A program made the translations under genes and the position numbers. This document shows positions 55,216 through 64,000 of a stretch of DNA of 64,000 nt, piece after piece (the first letter of the stretch is position 1; each line of letters begins with the position of its first letter). The notes beneath the pieces are model-generated. The model saw nothing but the letters and a program-made list of their open reading frames with translations. It had not been told where the DNA came from and did not search any database. The DNA is from Jannaschia pohangensis (GTDB taxonomy: Bacteria > Pseudomonadota > Alphaproteobacteria > Rhodobacterales > Rhodobacteraceae), in assembly GCF_900113875.1 (NCBI RefSeq), contig NZ_FORA01000002.1:434001-498000 (forward strand), written 5' to 3'.

Positions 55216-56253
55216 ATGCGCCTGACCCTGACCGACTTCGCCCAGATTTCCGCCCTGCCCTGCGACGACATCATCGATGTGCGCGCGCCTGCGGAATTTG
55301 CCGAAGACCACATTCCCGGCGCGATTAACCTGCCCGTCCTGTCGGACGACGAACGGGCCAGGGTCGGCACCATCTATGTCCAGCAGGACCGCTTCCTTGC
55401 GCGCAAGATCGGCGCGGCATTGGTGGCGCGCAACGCGGCCAACCACATCGACGGCCCGCTGGCCGACCGATCCGGGGGCTGGCGTCCGCTGGTCTATTGC
55501 TGGCGCGGGGGGCAGCGGTCCGGCTCTTTCGCGTCGATCCTGGAACAGATCGGCTGGCGCGTGGCCCTGCTCGACGGCGGCTACAAAAGCTATCGGCGGC
55601 TGGTCGTGCAGATGCTTTACGATCACCCCCTGTCCATCCGCCCGGTCCTGATCGACGGCGGCACCGGCACCGGCAAGACGCAGCTTTTGCGCCACCTCGT
55701 TGCCGCCGGGGCGCAGGTCATCGACCTCGAGGGGCTGGCCAATCATCGCGGCTCGAACTTTGGCGGCAGGCCACAGGGGCAACCCTCCCAGAAGATGTTC
55801 GAAGGCCGGTTGGCGGGTGAACTGACCCGGCTCGACCCGACCCGTCCCGTCTTCCTTGAGGCGGAGAGCAATGCGATTGGCGAGGTCCTTCTACCGCCAA
55901 GCCTCTGGAAGGCCATGGCCGGGGCCGAGGTGATCGACATCTCTGCCCCCCTTGCCGCCCGGGCGCGTCATCTGCTGACGGCCTATCCCGACCTCGTGGA
56001 CGACGCGGACCTGCTGGCCGAACGGATCGACAGCCTGCGCCACTACCATGCGCGCGACCAGATCACGGGCTGGCACGATCAGGCGGCTTCAGGCGACTAT
56101 CAGTCGCTGGCCGAAGGGTTGATCGCGGCGCATTACGACCCGCGCTATCGCCGCGCCGACCGGGGAAACTGCCGGATCGGGACCGTCACGCTCGACGATC
56201 TGGGCGAGGATGATCTGGCCCGGGCGGCAGAGCAGATCCTGAGCCTGGTCTAG
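55216..56253 (+). CDS. selU: tRNA 2-selenouridine synthase
   Basis: Converts 2-thiouridine at the wobble base of tRNA to 2-selenouridine using selenophosphate. N-terminal rhodanese domain with active-site Cys C95 (VYCWRGGQRSGS), then a P-loop domain (GGTGTGKT, about 148-155). The length of 345 residues is typical. The gene converges on selD and overlaps it by 4 bases; SelD makes the selenophosphate it needs. Confidence 0.95.
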   Translation: MRLTLTDFAQISALPCDDIIDVRAPAEFAEDHIPGAINLPVLSDDERARVGTIYVQQDRFLARKIGAALVARNAANHIDGPLADRSGGWRPLVYCWRGGQRSGSFASILEQIGWRVALLDGGYKSYRRLVVQMLYDHPLSIRPVLIDGGTGTGKTQLLRHLVAAGAQVIDLEGLANHRGSNFGGRPQGQPSQKMFEGRLAGELTRLDPTRPVFLEAESNAIGEVLLPPSLWKAMAGAEVIDISAPLAARARHLLTAYPDLVDDADLLAERIDSLRHYHARDQITGWHDQAASGDYQSLAEGLIAAHYDPRYRRADRGNCRIGTVTLDDLGEDDLARAAEQILSLV

Positions 56254-58415
56254 CGACAGAGGATCCGGACAGGTCCGTCGGTGATCGTCCCGATCCGGAC
56301 CGCGGGCACCCCGGCGTCGGCCAACCGCTCCATCGTATCGCGCAAGGCGATTTCGGGCACGGTGGCCAGCAGGCCGCCCGCCGTCTGCGGATCGTGCAGA
56401 AGGGCAAGGCGCGGTCCCGTCCCGCCCTCGACCGGGGCCGCCGCCGCATTGGCGGCATGGAGCGTGGAGCGGATTCCCGACGCCGCCAGATCCTCGGCCC
56501 CCGAATAAAGCGGCACATCGGCCAGCACGATCTCGGCCCCGACACCGGACGCGCGACAGATGTTCGACAGATGCCCGGCCAGACCGAAGCCCGTCACATC
56601 GGTCATGGCCCCCACCCCGGCCCGCGCCAGAATGGCCGACGCACTGTCCTGCGGCACCGCCATCGCGGCAAGAAGGGCCAGCACATCCGCCCCCCGCGCC
56701 CGCAAGGCCATGTCGGCGGCCAGAATGGTGCCAGTGCCGATCGGTTTGGTCAGGATCATCGCGTCGCCGGGCCGCGCGCCGGTCAATCCGATGGGCTCGC
56801 CCTCGCACAGGCCCGTCAGGGAAAACCCGAGCGAGATTTCCGCCCCCATCAGGGAATGCCCGCCCACAAGGTCGGCCCCCGCCGCCGACAGAACCTCCGA
56901 CGCGGCGGTCATCACCTCGTCCAGCAGGCGGGCCTGCATCGGCTCGGACGCGCGCGGCAGGATCACCGTGGCCAGCGCCGCCTGTGGCCGGGCGCCCATG
57001 GCCCAGATGTCGCCCAGGGCGTGGATCGCCGCGATCCGGGCAAAGGTCGCGGGGTCCGCCGTGAAAGCGCGCAGATGGTCGGTGGTAAAGACCTGCCGCC
57101 CGGCCCCGCGGGCCAGCACGGCCGCATCGTCCCCGGGCCGTGACAGCACGTCGTCGCGCATCGGCGGCGGCAGGTTGGCCAGAACAGAGGCCAGCGCGGG
57201 CCCCGACACCTTTGAGCCGCAGCCCGCGCACATCATCTTGCCCCCCGTCTCGCCCACGCCCGTCGCCGCATCGGCGGGCGGCGCGCCGGTGGTCATCGCA
57301 GGCAGGTCATTGAGCCGGTCCATGAAGGTCCGGTCGATGTGGTCCTTCCAGCGCCAGACCCAGGGGCCCGATACGACGGCCCCGAACTTCTCGCCCAGGG
57401 CCCGCTTGCCACCCAATGAGATGAGCTTGAGGTAGCTGCCCTGCGGATCGAACCGCCGCAGGCTCCGGCTCGACAGGGCGGCCCGCAGGTTGTCGTGCAG
57501 CACCGGGGCCGCGCGCACCGCGAAGACGCCGGCCTTGGGACGCGGCGCATGGACCATATGCGCGCAGTCGCCGGTGGCAAAGAGGGTCGGGTGACCTTCG
57601 ACCTGAAGGGTCGGGCCGACGCGGACAAAGCCGCCGTCAAGCGGCAGGCTGGTGTCGGCTAGCCAGTCATGGGGCCGCGCCCCCGCCGCCCCGATGGTGA
57701 AATCCGAGGCGACGGCCTCGCCACCCTCCAGCAGGATCTGCTCCGCCGCGACCCGGGCCACCGACACGCCGTCGCGCAGGGTGACGCCCTCGGCCTTCAT
57801 CGCCGCCAGAAGACGCTGGCGCGCGCGCAGGCCCGTCCCCGCCAGGGCCTTGGCCGCTTCGATCACCGTGACCTCGGGCGTCCGTCCCCGCGCGCGAAGG
57901 GCATGGGCCGCCGCCATCGCCAATTCCACCCCCGCGACACCGCCGCCGATGACGGCGACCTGGCCGGACATGCCCGCATCGAGGAATGCCTGCCAGCGGG
58001 AGGCGAAGGCGCCCAGGGGTTTGGCGGGAATGCCATGTTCCGCAAAGCCGGGCAGGCGCGGCATCTCGGCGTTGATCCCCACGTCGAGCGAGGCTACGTC
58101 GTAAGGCACCTTGCCCCGCCCCGATACCGTCAGCACCTGCGCGCCCGCATCCACGTCGGTCACGAACCCGTCGATCAGCCGCGCGCCCGCGAACCGCGCC
58201 AGCCGGACCAGGTCGATATCCAGATCGTCGCGGCTGTAGTGCCCGGCGACATGCCCCGGCAGCATCCCCGAATAGGGCGCCGTCGGCCCGGGATTGATGA
58301 CCGTCAAACGCACGCCGGCCTGTGGGGCCATCCCCCATTGCCGCAGGACCAGCGCATGGGTATGCCCGCCGCCCACCAGAACCAGATCGCGGGTCAGGGG
58401 ATGATCGGGTGTCAT
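56250..58415 (-). CDS. selD: FAD-oxidoreductase/selenide, water dikinase fusion
   Basis: A two-domain protein of 721 residues. Residues about 8-365 form a pyridine-nucleotide disulfide oxidoreductase of NADH-dehydrogenase type (VLVGGGHTHA, VAVIGGGVAGVEL, LFATGDCAH). Residues about 390-721 form SelD with C396/C399 (MMCAGCGSK), the conserved DDAAVL, GGHSL and GFGLAGHL motifs. SelD makes selenophosphate from selenide and ATP; the fused oxidoreductase may supply selenide. The presence of selU and the lack of selA or selB here suggest a role in tRNA selenation. Confidence 0.93.
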   Translation of the reverse strand: MTPDHPLTRDLVLVGGGHTHALVLRQWGMAPQAGVRLTVINPGPTAPYSGMLPGHVAGHYSRDDLDIDLVRLARFAGARLIDGFVTDVDAGAQVLTVSGRGKVPYDVASLDVGINAEMPRLPGFAEHGIPAKPLGAFASRWQAFLDAGMSGQVAVIGGGVAGVELAMAAAHALRARGRTPEVTVIEAAKALAGTGLRARQRLLAAMKAEGVTLRDGVSVARVAAEQILLEGGEAVASDFTIGAAGARPHDWLADTSLPLDGGFVRVGPTLQVEGHPTLFATGDCAHMVHAPRPKAGVFAVRAAPVLHDNLRAALSSRSLRRFDPQGSYLKLISLGGKRALGEKFGAVVSGPWVWRWKDHIDRTFMDRLNDLPAMTTGAPPADAATGVGETGGKMMCAGCGSKVSGPALASVLANLPPPMRDDVLSRPGDDAAVLARGAGRQVFTTDHLRAFTADPATFARIAAIHALGDIWAMGARPQAALATVILPRASEPMQARLLDEVMTAASEVLSAAGADLVGGHSLMGAEISLGFSLTGLCEGEPIGLTGARPGDAMILTKPIGTGTILAADMALRARGADVLALLAAMAVPQDSASAILARAGVGAMTDVTGFGLAGHLSNICRASGVGAEIVLADVPLYSGAEDLAASGIRSTLHAANAAAAPVEGGTGPRLALLHDPQTAGGLLATVPEIALRDTMERLADAGVPAVRIGTITDGPVRILCR

Positions 58416-58494
58416 GGGCGCTCCGGGTCTCGGGATTGGGTGCATCCCTCTTAGGGCGATGGCACCGAAAGGTGGAGTGACGATCCCGCGAGGC

Positions 58495-59415
58495 TCAGCG
58501 GGCCAGCAACGCCTCGACCTCGGCCCGCGTCGGCATGGAGGCGGCGGCCCCGGGGCGCGTCACCGACAGGGAGGCGACGGCACAGGCAAAGCGCGCCGCC
58601 GTGACCGGATCGGCCCCTTCGGCCAACGCCGCGGCAAACCCGCCGTTGAAGGCATCGCCCGCGCCTGTCGTCTCGACCACGGGTCCGGCAGACATGGCGG
58701 GGATGTGGATCGACTGTTCGGCGGAGTGAAAGAGCGACCCCTGCGCCCCGAGTGTCAGCAGCGCGGCCCGGCCCACGCCCTTTTCCAGAAGCGCATCCCC
58801 CGCCGCCCGCGCGCTGTCGATGTCGGTGACGGCCACGCCGCTCAGGGCCTCGGCCTCGGTCTCGTTTGGGGTGACATAGTCGCACAGCTCCAGCATCCCC
58901 TCGGGCAGGGTCGCCGCCGGCGCGGGGTTGAGCAGGGTGATCGCCCCGCCCGCCCGCGCGATCCGCAGGCCGGAAAGGGCGACGTCCATCGGTTGTTCCA
59001 GCTGCGTGACGAAGACGGCGGCCCCGGCGATCAGGTCAGCCTCGGCCTCTATATCCGCCGGGGTCAGCTTGCCCGCCGCACCGGGCGCCACGATGATGGC
59101 ATTGTCGCCACTGGCGCTGTCCACATAGATGAAGGCGGCCCCCGTCGCATCCTCGCCCCGGATCACCGCGTCGGTCCCGACACCCGCATCGCGCCAGACC
59201 TGCATCGCCATGTCGCCGAAGGTGTCCCGCCCGATCCGCGAGATGAAGCGCACATCTGCCCCGGCCCGCCCCGCCGCCACCGCCTGGTTCGACCCCTTGC
59301 CGCCCGGCCCCAAGGCAAAGCCGTCTCCCAGAATGGTCTCGCCCATCCGGGGCATGCGCGTGGCGCGGAAGGTCGTATCCGCAACAAAGATCCCGAGGAC
59401 GACGATATGGGGCAT
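58495..59415 (-). CDS. rbsK: Ribokinase (PfkB family)
   Basis: Phosphorylates ribose or a related sugar. N-terminal VVLGIFVADTTFR, the GGKGSNQAVAAGRAGA motif, and catalytic GAGDAFNGGF near the C-terminus are all present. The length of 306 residues is normal. The start could also be ATG 59424, three codons upstream. FVADTTFR where ribokinases usually have N-x-D suggests a deviating substrate. No ribose transporter is nearby. Confidence 0.85.
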   Translation of the reverse strand: MPHIVVLGIFVADTTFRATRMPRMGETILGDGFALGPGGKGSNQAVAAGRAGADVRFISRIGRDTFGDMAMQVWRDAGVGTDAVIRGEDATGAAFIYVDSASGDNAIIVAPGAAGKLTPADIEAEADLIAGAAVFVTQLEQPMDVALSGLRIARAGGAITLLNPAPAATLPEGMLELCDYVTPNETEAEALSGVAVTDIDSARAAGDALLEKGVGRAALLTLGAQGSLFHSAEQSIHIPAMSAGPVVETTGAGDAFNGGFAAALAEGADPVTAARFACAVASLSVTRPGAAASMPTRAEVEALLAR

Positions 59416-59561
59416 GGCGTGCATCCGCTCTGGAACGATCATCGGCAGCGTTGCGCCAATCGGCGGCGGGTGCAAGCCGGCGGGACGCATCGCTTGATGC
59501 AGATCAACGGGTGTGGCAACGCATGTGCTAACGTCAGATGACCGAACCCCGGAGAAACCCG

Positions 59562-59939
59562 ATGCTGCGCGCCCTCCCCTTCCTGTGCCTTGCCCTTGCC
59601 GCGTGCCAGCCGGTCGACCCGGAGCCCCGCGTCGATGTCGAACGGGGGGCCGCGCTGTTCGAGCAGAATTGCGCCGCCTGTCACGGGGCCGACGCAAAGG
59701 GCCGCATCGGGCCTGATCTGACGACATTGGCCGCGCGCAATGGCGGCACCTTTCCGCAGACCCGGGTGATGGCGCAGATCGACGGGCTGGCCCGGCACGG
59801 CAAGGACGGTGCTGTGATGCCGGAATTCGGCGCGGGCGACCTGGGCCCGACGGTCGTGGTCGAGCACGAGGGGCTTGGCACCCCGGTTCCCGCCGACCTG
59901 CTGGCCCTGTCGGAATACCTGGCGTCGATCCAGGGCTAG
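59562..59939 (+). CDS. Lipoprotein c-type cytochrome
   Basis: A small cytochrome c of 125 residues. The start is a lipoprotein signal (LPFLCLALAACQP, lipobox Cys). The heme motif is CAACH, and M is expected as the distal ligand, in GAVMPEFG. ATG 59562 has a GGAG site 9 bases upstream; 24 bases earlier another in-frame ATG exists. It probably shuttles electrons at the periplasmic face; its partner is not apparent. Confidence 0.87.
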   Translation: MLRALPFLCLALAACQPVDPEPRVDVERGAALFEQNCAACHGADAKGRIGPDLTTLAARNGGTFPQTRVMAQIDGLARHGKDGAVMPEFGAGDLGPTVVVEHEGLGTPVPADLLALSEYLASIQG

Positions 59940-60574
59940 GACGGCAGCAGCGGCCCCACGGCTTCGGCAATGGCAAGGCCCAGGGCCTGCTGCGCGCGCG
60001 CATCCATGTGAACCCCGTCGAGCCCGTCGACGGCGGCCACGCGCCCCGCATCGAAGAACGGCAGGCCAAGGCGCTCCGCCTCGTCCTTCAGGGCCGGGGC
60101 AATCGCACGGGATCGCGCGCGCCCGCCCTGGAACATCTCGGCCAGAACGCCCGCTTCCTCCACCGGGACGGGGGCGACCAGCATGACCTGCGGCGCGGCC
60201 CCGCCCGGCCCCGCATTCGAAGCCTGAACAACCTGCGCCAACTTGCCCACGGCGGCCGCGATATCCCACCCGCGCAGGCCGAACCGCGCCTTGCAGTCAT
60301 TGGTTCCCAGCATGATCACCACCAGATCGAGCGGTCGGTGACTTTCAAGGATCGCGGGCAGGGCGCGCATCCCGTTCTTGTGCGCCCCGTCGATGGGATC
60401 GTCGTGCACCGTGGTGCGCCCGGGATGCCCCTCGATCAGGACCTCGACCCCAAGGGCCTGCCCCATCACATCGGGCCAGCGCGCCGACTTGGGATGGCGG
60501 TCGACGCCGCCAAGCCGGGCCAGCGGCATGGTGCCATGGCTGTTGCTGTCCCCGAAGACCAGTATCGTCGTCAT
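59936..60574 (-). CDS. SGNH/GDSL-type esterase
   Basis: A hydrolase of 212 residues with block I GDSNSHG (nucleophile S9), GTND (block III) and DGVHMD (block V Asp-His). No signal peptide, so it appears cytoplasmic. Substrate unknown; family members are arylesterases or acyl-thioesterases. It converges on the cytochrome gene with a 4-base overlap. Confidence 0.88.
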   Translation of the reverse strand: MTTILVFGDSNSHGTMPLARLGGVDRHPKSARWPDVMGQALGVEVLIEGHPGRTTVHDDPIDGAHKNGMRALPAILESHRPLDLVVIMLGTNDCKARFGLRGWDIAAAVGKLAQVVQASNAGPGGAAPQVMLVAPVPVEEAGVLAEMFQGGRARSRAIAPALKDEAERLGLPFFDAGRVAAVDGLDGVHMDARAQQALGLAIAEAVGPLLPS

Positions 60575-60601
60575 GTCGTTCCCCCGTCGCCCTCGCGGAC
60601 G

Positions 60602-61453
60602 CTAGCGACCTGCCGCGCGGCTGTCACCCTGCGCCGTGAGGCGGGCCGCGATCCAGCGGGCCACGCGCCGTGTCGCGACGCCGCCGTTGCAGGCGGCGAC
60701 CACCGGCCCTTCGGCAATGGCGACCTGCGGGCCCCGGGTGACCAGCGTGCCCCGCGCAAGAAACCCCTCGATCAGCGACAGGCGCCCCATCAAGACACCG
60801 CGCCCGGCCAGCGCCTCCTCGACCGCGAGGGCATAGAGCGAATGGACCGGCCCGGCGCCTCGCCCCGGAAGGTCTGCGCCCGGTGCCCCGGCCCGCCAGC
60901 GCGCCCAATCGTCGGCCCAGGCACTGTCCGTCAGGCGGGGCAGGTCGCCCGCCTCGGGGGCCGCCACCGGCACCAGCATGTCGCGCCCGCCGCCGCCCAT
61001 GAACAGTGTCAGGTCATGGGCGCTGCGTTTGGCGGTCGGGGCGACTTCGGCGGCAGTGATCGACAGGGTCAGACCCGGAATATCCCGCGCCAGATCTGCC
61101 AGACGGGGCCGTAGCCAGAGCTGCGCAAGGGCCGGAAGGCTGGCAATCGACAGCGACAGCGGCGAGGCTTCGTGGCGCAAGGCGGCCTGGGCCGCGTCCA
61201 GACTGTCGAAGGCCTGGGTCAACGTCGGCAGGACGCGCGCCCCGGCCTCGGTCAGGCGCACACCCCGCACCTCCCGGCGGAACAGGGTCAGGCCCAGCCG
61301 CTGCTCCAGACCCTTGACATGCGCGGTGATCGCTCCGGCGCTGACGCCCAGTTCGGTCGCCGCCGGGGCGAAGCCACCCAAACGCGCCGCCGCCTCGAAG
61401 GCGCGCAGGGCGGAGAGGGGCAGGTCGGGGGCACGCGGCGGTTTGACCGGCAT
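60602..61453 (-). CDS. LysR-family regulator (GcvA-like)
   Basis: A protein of 283 residues with the N-terminal helix-turn-helix (LSALRAFEAAARLGGFAPAATELGVSAGAITAHVKGLE) and a ligand-binding domain. The PLSALRAFEAAARL start is typical of the GcvA subgroup. It is divergent from the SHMT-like gene (106-bp gap) and probably regulates it, as GcvA controls glycine metabolism genes. Confidence 0.88.
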   Translation of the reverse strand: MPVKPPRAPDLPLSALRAFEAAARLGGFAPAATELGVSAGAITAHVKGLEQRLGLTLFRREVRGVRLTEAGARVLPTLTQAFDSLDAAQAALRHEASPLSLSIASLPALAQLWLRPRLADLARDIPGLTLSITAAEVAPTAKRSAHDLTLFMGGGGRDMLVPVAAPEAGDLPRLTDSAWADDWARWRAGAPGADLPGRGAGPVHSLYALAVEEALAGRGVLMGRLSLIEGFLARGTLVTRGPQVAIAEGPVVAACNGGVATRRVARWIAARLTAQGDSRAAGR

Positions 61454-61559
61454 TCAAAAGCCTCAGATTCTCTGACCCTCAGTTTCACCAACCCTGCGTT
61501 GACCGCAAGGCCACCTCCGCGCCAGATGCGTCGATCCCACTTTGCCCCGGAGCCTTCCT

Positions 61560-62861
61560 ATGACCGACCTCGCCCCCCGCCCGTGGCTCCCCGCCCCGGT
61601 CCAGAGCCGCATCGACGCCATCCCCCTGCCCGCCGATCCCGCCACGCGGATCGAGGCACTGGCCCGGGCCGCGACCATCACGCATGACGTCACCGCCTTC
61701 AACCTGAACCCGGCGACCAACGTGATGAATCCCCGGGCCGAAGCGCTCTTGGCCTCGGGCATCGGGACGCGCCCATCGCTTGGCTATCCGGGCGAGAAAT
61801 ACGAGATGGGCCTGACCGAGATCGAGGAGATCGAGACCATCGCCGCGCGGCTGGCCTGCGATGTCTTCGACGCGACCCATGCGGAATTGCGCGTGCCGTC
61901 GGGGGCGATGGCGAACCTGATGGCCTTCATGGCGCTGGCCCGGCCCGGCGATGCAATCATCGCACCCCCGGCCAGCATCGGGGGCCACGTCACCCACCAC
62001 GACGCGGGCTGCGCCGGGCTCTTCGGGCTGACCATCCACCCCGCCCCTGTCGATGCCGACGGCTATACCGTCGATGTGGCGGCGCTGGCCGATCTGGCGG
62101 CGCGCGTCCGGCCCCGGATCATCACGCTTGGCCAGTCGCTGAACCTCTTTGCCCATCCGGTGGCCGAGGTGCGGGCCATCGCCGATGCCGTCGGCGCGCA
62201 TCTGATGTTCGACGCGGCCCATCTGTGCGGCATGATCGCGGGGCGCGTCTGGGACAACCCGCTGACCCAGGGCGCGCATCTGATGACGATGAGCACCTAC
62301 AAATCGCTCGGCGGCCCGGCCGGCGGTCTCATCGTGACCCGGGATGCAGAGGTGGCCGAACGGCTCGAGGCCGTCGCCTTTCCGGGGCTCACCGCCAATT
62401 TCGACGCGGCAAAGACGGCGGCCCTGGGCGTGACCCTCCAGGATTGGCGCGTCTGTGGCCGCGACTATGCCCGCGCGATGGTGGACCTGTCGCAGGCATT
62501 GGCCCGGGCCGCAGTGAACGAAGGGCTGCCGGTCTTTGCCGCAGACCGGGGCGCGACCCACAGCCACCAGTTCGCGATCGAGGCGCGAAACTTCGGCGGC
62601 GGTCAGGCCATGGCCCGGCGGCTGGAGGTGGCGGGATTCCTGACCTGCGGCATCGGCCTGCCCCTGCCCGAGGTTGCGGGCGACATGAACGGGTTGCGTA
62701 TCGGCACGCCGGAACTTGCTCGCCGGGGCGTGACGCCCGCCGATGCACCTGCCATCATGGCGCTGATCGCGCGGGCTTTGCGCGACGACCCGGCCAGTGT
62801 TGCCGCCGACACGGCGCGCCTGCGGGCGGGGTTCAAGGACCTGCTGTATACGGCACCCTGA
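61560..62861 (+). CDS. Serine hydroxymethyltransferase-like PLP enzyme
   Basis: A PLP enzyme of 433 residues of SHMT type. PLP Lys K248 is in STYKSLGGPAGG, the ring-binding Asp-Ala-Ala-His is DAAHLCG (218-), and SLGYPGEKYEMG matches the substrate loop. It differs from housekeeping GlyA (for example the TTTTHKT-type loop is MSTYKS), so it is a paralogue: candidate activities are alpha-methylserine or threonine aldol reactions. ATG 61560 with GGAG upstream is chosen over the frame from 61542. Confidence 0.82.
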   Translation: MTDLAPRPWLPAPVQSRIDAIPLPADPATRIEALARAATITHDVTAFNLNPATNVMNPRAEALLASGIGTRPSLGYPGEKYEMGLTEIEEIETIAARLACDVFDATHAELRVPSGAMANLMAFMALARPGDAIIAPPASIGGHVTHHDAGCAGLFGLTIHPAPVDADGYTVDVAALADLAARVRPRIITLGQSLNLFAHPVAEVRAIADAVGAHLMFDAAHLCGMIAGRVWDNPLTQGAHLMTMSTYKSLGGPAGGLIVTRDAEVAERLEAVAFPGLTANFDAAKTAALGVTLQDWRVCGRDYARAMVDLSQALARAAVNEGLPVFAADRGATHSHQFAIEARNFGGGQAMARRLEVAGFLTCGIGLPLPEVAGDMNGLRIGTPELARRGVTPADAPAIMALIARALRDDPASVAADTARLRAGFKDLLYTAP

Positions 62862-62874
62862 AAGGACCGGCACC

Positions 62875-63894
62875 ATGAAGACGCGGCATTGGGATCGTCT
62901 CGGAACCGGCGGTCTGACCCTGACGGAATTGGGGTTCGGCACCGCGCCCCTGGGCAACCTCTACCGCGCCATCACCGACGACGAGGCCCATGCCATCCTG
63001 GAGGCGGCCTGGGCGGGTGGTGTGCGGTATTTCGATACGGCCCCGCTCTATGGGTTCGGCCTGTCGGAGACGCGGCTGAACCGGTTCCTGCGGGGCAAGC
63101 CACGTGACGAATATGTCCTGTCGACCAAGATCGGTCGCCTGCTGACCCCCGCGACGGCGACCACCCGGGACGGCATCGGCAAGTGGTTCGACGTGCCCAA
63201 CCGGCGCGAGGTCTATGACTTCAGCCATGACGGTGTCCTGCGGTCGGTCGAGGCCAGTCTGGAACGCCTGGGTGTGGACCGGGTCGACATGCTCTTTGCC
63301 CATGACATCGACGTGCCCAACCAAGGGAGCCGCGCCAATGTGAACGCAAAGGTCGATCAGTTGATGGCCGGGGGCTATCACGCGTTGGAGCGGATGCGCA
63401 GCGAAGGCGTCATCACGGCCTTCGGGGCGGGCGTGAACGAATGGGAAGTCTGCGAGCAACTTCTGGGGCGCGGCGATTTCGACATGTTCCTGCTGGCCGG
63501 GCGCTATACCTTACTCGAGCAGACGGCGCTGACGTCGTTCCTGCCGCTCTGCGAGGCACGCGGCGTGGGCATCATCAGCGGCGGGCCCTACAATTCGGGT
63601 ATCCTGGCCACCGGGCCGGTCGAGGAGTCGTATTACAATTACGACCTTGCCCCTGCGCCCATTCGGGAAAAGGTGGCGCGGATCGAGGCGATCTGCACGG
63701 CCCATGACACGCGACTGGTCGATGCGGCCTTTGCCTTCCCGCTGCTGCACCCGGCCACGCTGTCGGTCATTCCGGGCGGTCAGGCGATGGCGGAGATGAC
63801 GGGCAACCTGCGGGCCGCGGGCGCCGCGATCCCCGCCGAACTCTGGGCCGAATTGAAGGCAGAAGGGTTGATCCGGGCCGACGCGCCGACCTAA
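62875..63894 (+). CDS. Aldo/keto reductase (D-threo-aldose 1-dehydrogenase type)
   Basis: A protein of 339 residues of the AKR fold. Tetrad Asp and Tyr are in YFDTAPLYGFG, Lys in STKIG, His in FAHDID. ISGGPYNSGIL and SVIPGGQAMAEM mark the cofactor site. L-fucose or D-threo-aldose dehydrogenase is the nearest described activity. It starts 13 bases after the SHMT-like gene, suggesting an operon. Confidence 0.85.
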   Translation: MKTRHWDRLGTGGLTLTELGFGTAPLGNLYRAITDDEAHAILEAAWAGGVRYFDTAPLYGFGLSETRLNRFLRGKPRDEYVLSTKIGRLLTPATATTRDGIGKWFDVPNRREVYDFSHDGVLRSVEASLERLGVDRVDMLFAHDIDVPNQGSRANVNAKVDQLMAGGYHALERMRSEGVITAFGAGVNEWEVCEQLLGRGDFDMFLLAGRYTLLEQTALTSFLPLCEARGVGIISGGPYNSGILATGPVEESYYNYDLAPAPIREKVARIEAICTAHDTRLVDAAFAFPLLHPATLSVIPGGQAMAEMTGNLRAAGAAIPAELWAELKAEGLIRADAPT

Positions 63895-63899
63895 GGGGG

Positions 63900-64000
63900 T
63901 CAGGCGGCGGCCTGATGGCCCGCCATGAAATCGTCGAGCGCGGCCACCTGCGCCGTCGTCACTCGCAGGCCCAGTTTGGTGCGCCGCCACAGGATGTCTT
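63900..64000 (-). CDS. glpD: C-terminus of glycerol-3-phosphate dehydrogenase GlpD, partial
   Basis: The last 33 codons of a minus-strand gene that continues past the window. DILWRRTKLGLRVTTAQVAALDDF matches the C-terminus of aerobic glycerol-3-phosphate dehydrogenase. Only this fragment is available. Confidence 0.75.
   Translation of the reverse strand, partial: DILWRRTKLGLRVTTAQVAALDDFMAGHQAAA

Overview
The window looks like chromosomal DNA of a GC-rich alphaproteobacterium, most likely a Rhodobacteraceae/Roseobacter-type organism. Reasons: a glycolate oxidase operon, glutathione-dependent formaldehyde dehydrogenase, a SelD fused to an FAD oxidoreductase, a CueR/HmrR regulator, a TauA-type binding protein, and several protein styles common in that group. 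Genus cannot be fixed from sequence alone.

Left flank (1-14945): glcDEF with an unrecognised gene inserted between glcE and glcF; two tandem secreted trypsin-like proteases and a TPR protein; tRNA-Leu(TAA); a DUF599 membrane protein; a NYN-type RNase next to trpA; a small Pmp3/YqaE-like protein; an AT-richer nucleotidyltransferase islet; ychF; a decayed IS5-like relic followed by a possible toxin-like gene; an L,D-transpeptidase; and tRNA-Ser(GCT).

Mobile island (14931-33709): 16-bp direct repeats at the tRNA-Ser 3' end and beside a tyrosine integrase bound an element of about 18.8 kb. It carries MobC and a relaxase but no conjugation machinery, so it reads as an integrative mobilizable element (IME). 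Cargo: (i) a soluble FtsH-like AAA+/M41 protease translationally coupled to a PD-(D/E)XK-like protein, next to an acidic protein and a divergent ribbon-helix-helix protein; (ii) a type VI secretion tap-effector-immunity cassette (DUF4123, Ntox15 nuclease, Tdi1-like) with an orphan toxin tip, lying between two oppositely oriented IS3-family copies; (iii) a decaying type I restriction-modification operon (hsdM intact, hsdS shifted in a G-run, hsdR absent, accessory gene cut by an IS); (iv) KfrA-like and AlpA-like regulators with iteron-like repeats.

Right flank (33710-64000): an oligopeptide-type ABC transporter operon with M24 peptidase, XRE-cupin regulator, GAF protein, GMC oxidoreductase and enolase-superfamily enzyme; then a C1/sulfur block with frmA, an IclR regulator, methanethiol oxidase (SBP56), a membrane protein, a glutaredoxin-MauE fusion and a CueR-like regulator with a canonical 19-bp-spacer promoter. 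Methanethiol oxidation yields formaldehyde, H2S and H2O2, so frmA next door and the oxyR/katG pair nearby fit together. Then follow TauA, an aldolase, selU and selD (tRNA selenouridine), a ribokinase, a lipoprotein cytochrome c, a GDSL esterase, a LysR regulator with an SHMT-like enzyme, an aldo/keto reductase and the 3' end of glpD.

The best candidate for an undescribed system is the AAA+/M41 protease plus PD-(D/E)XK pair on the island.
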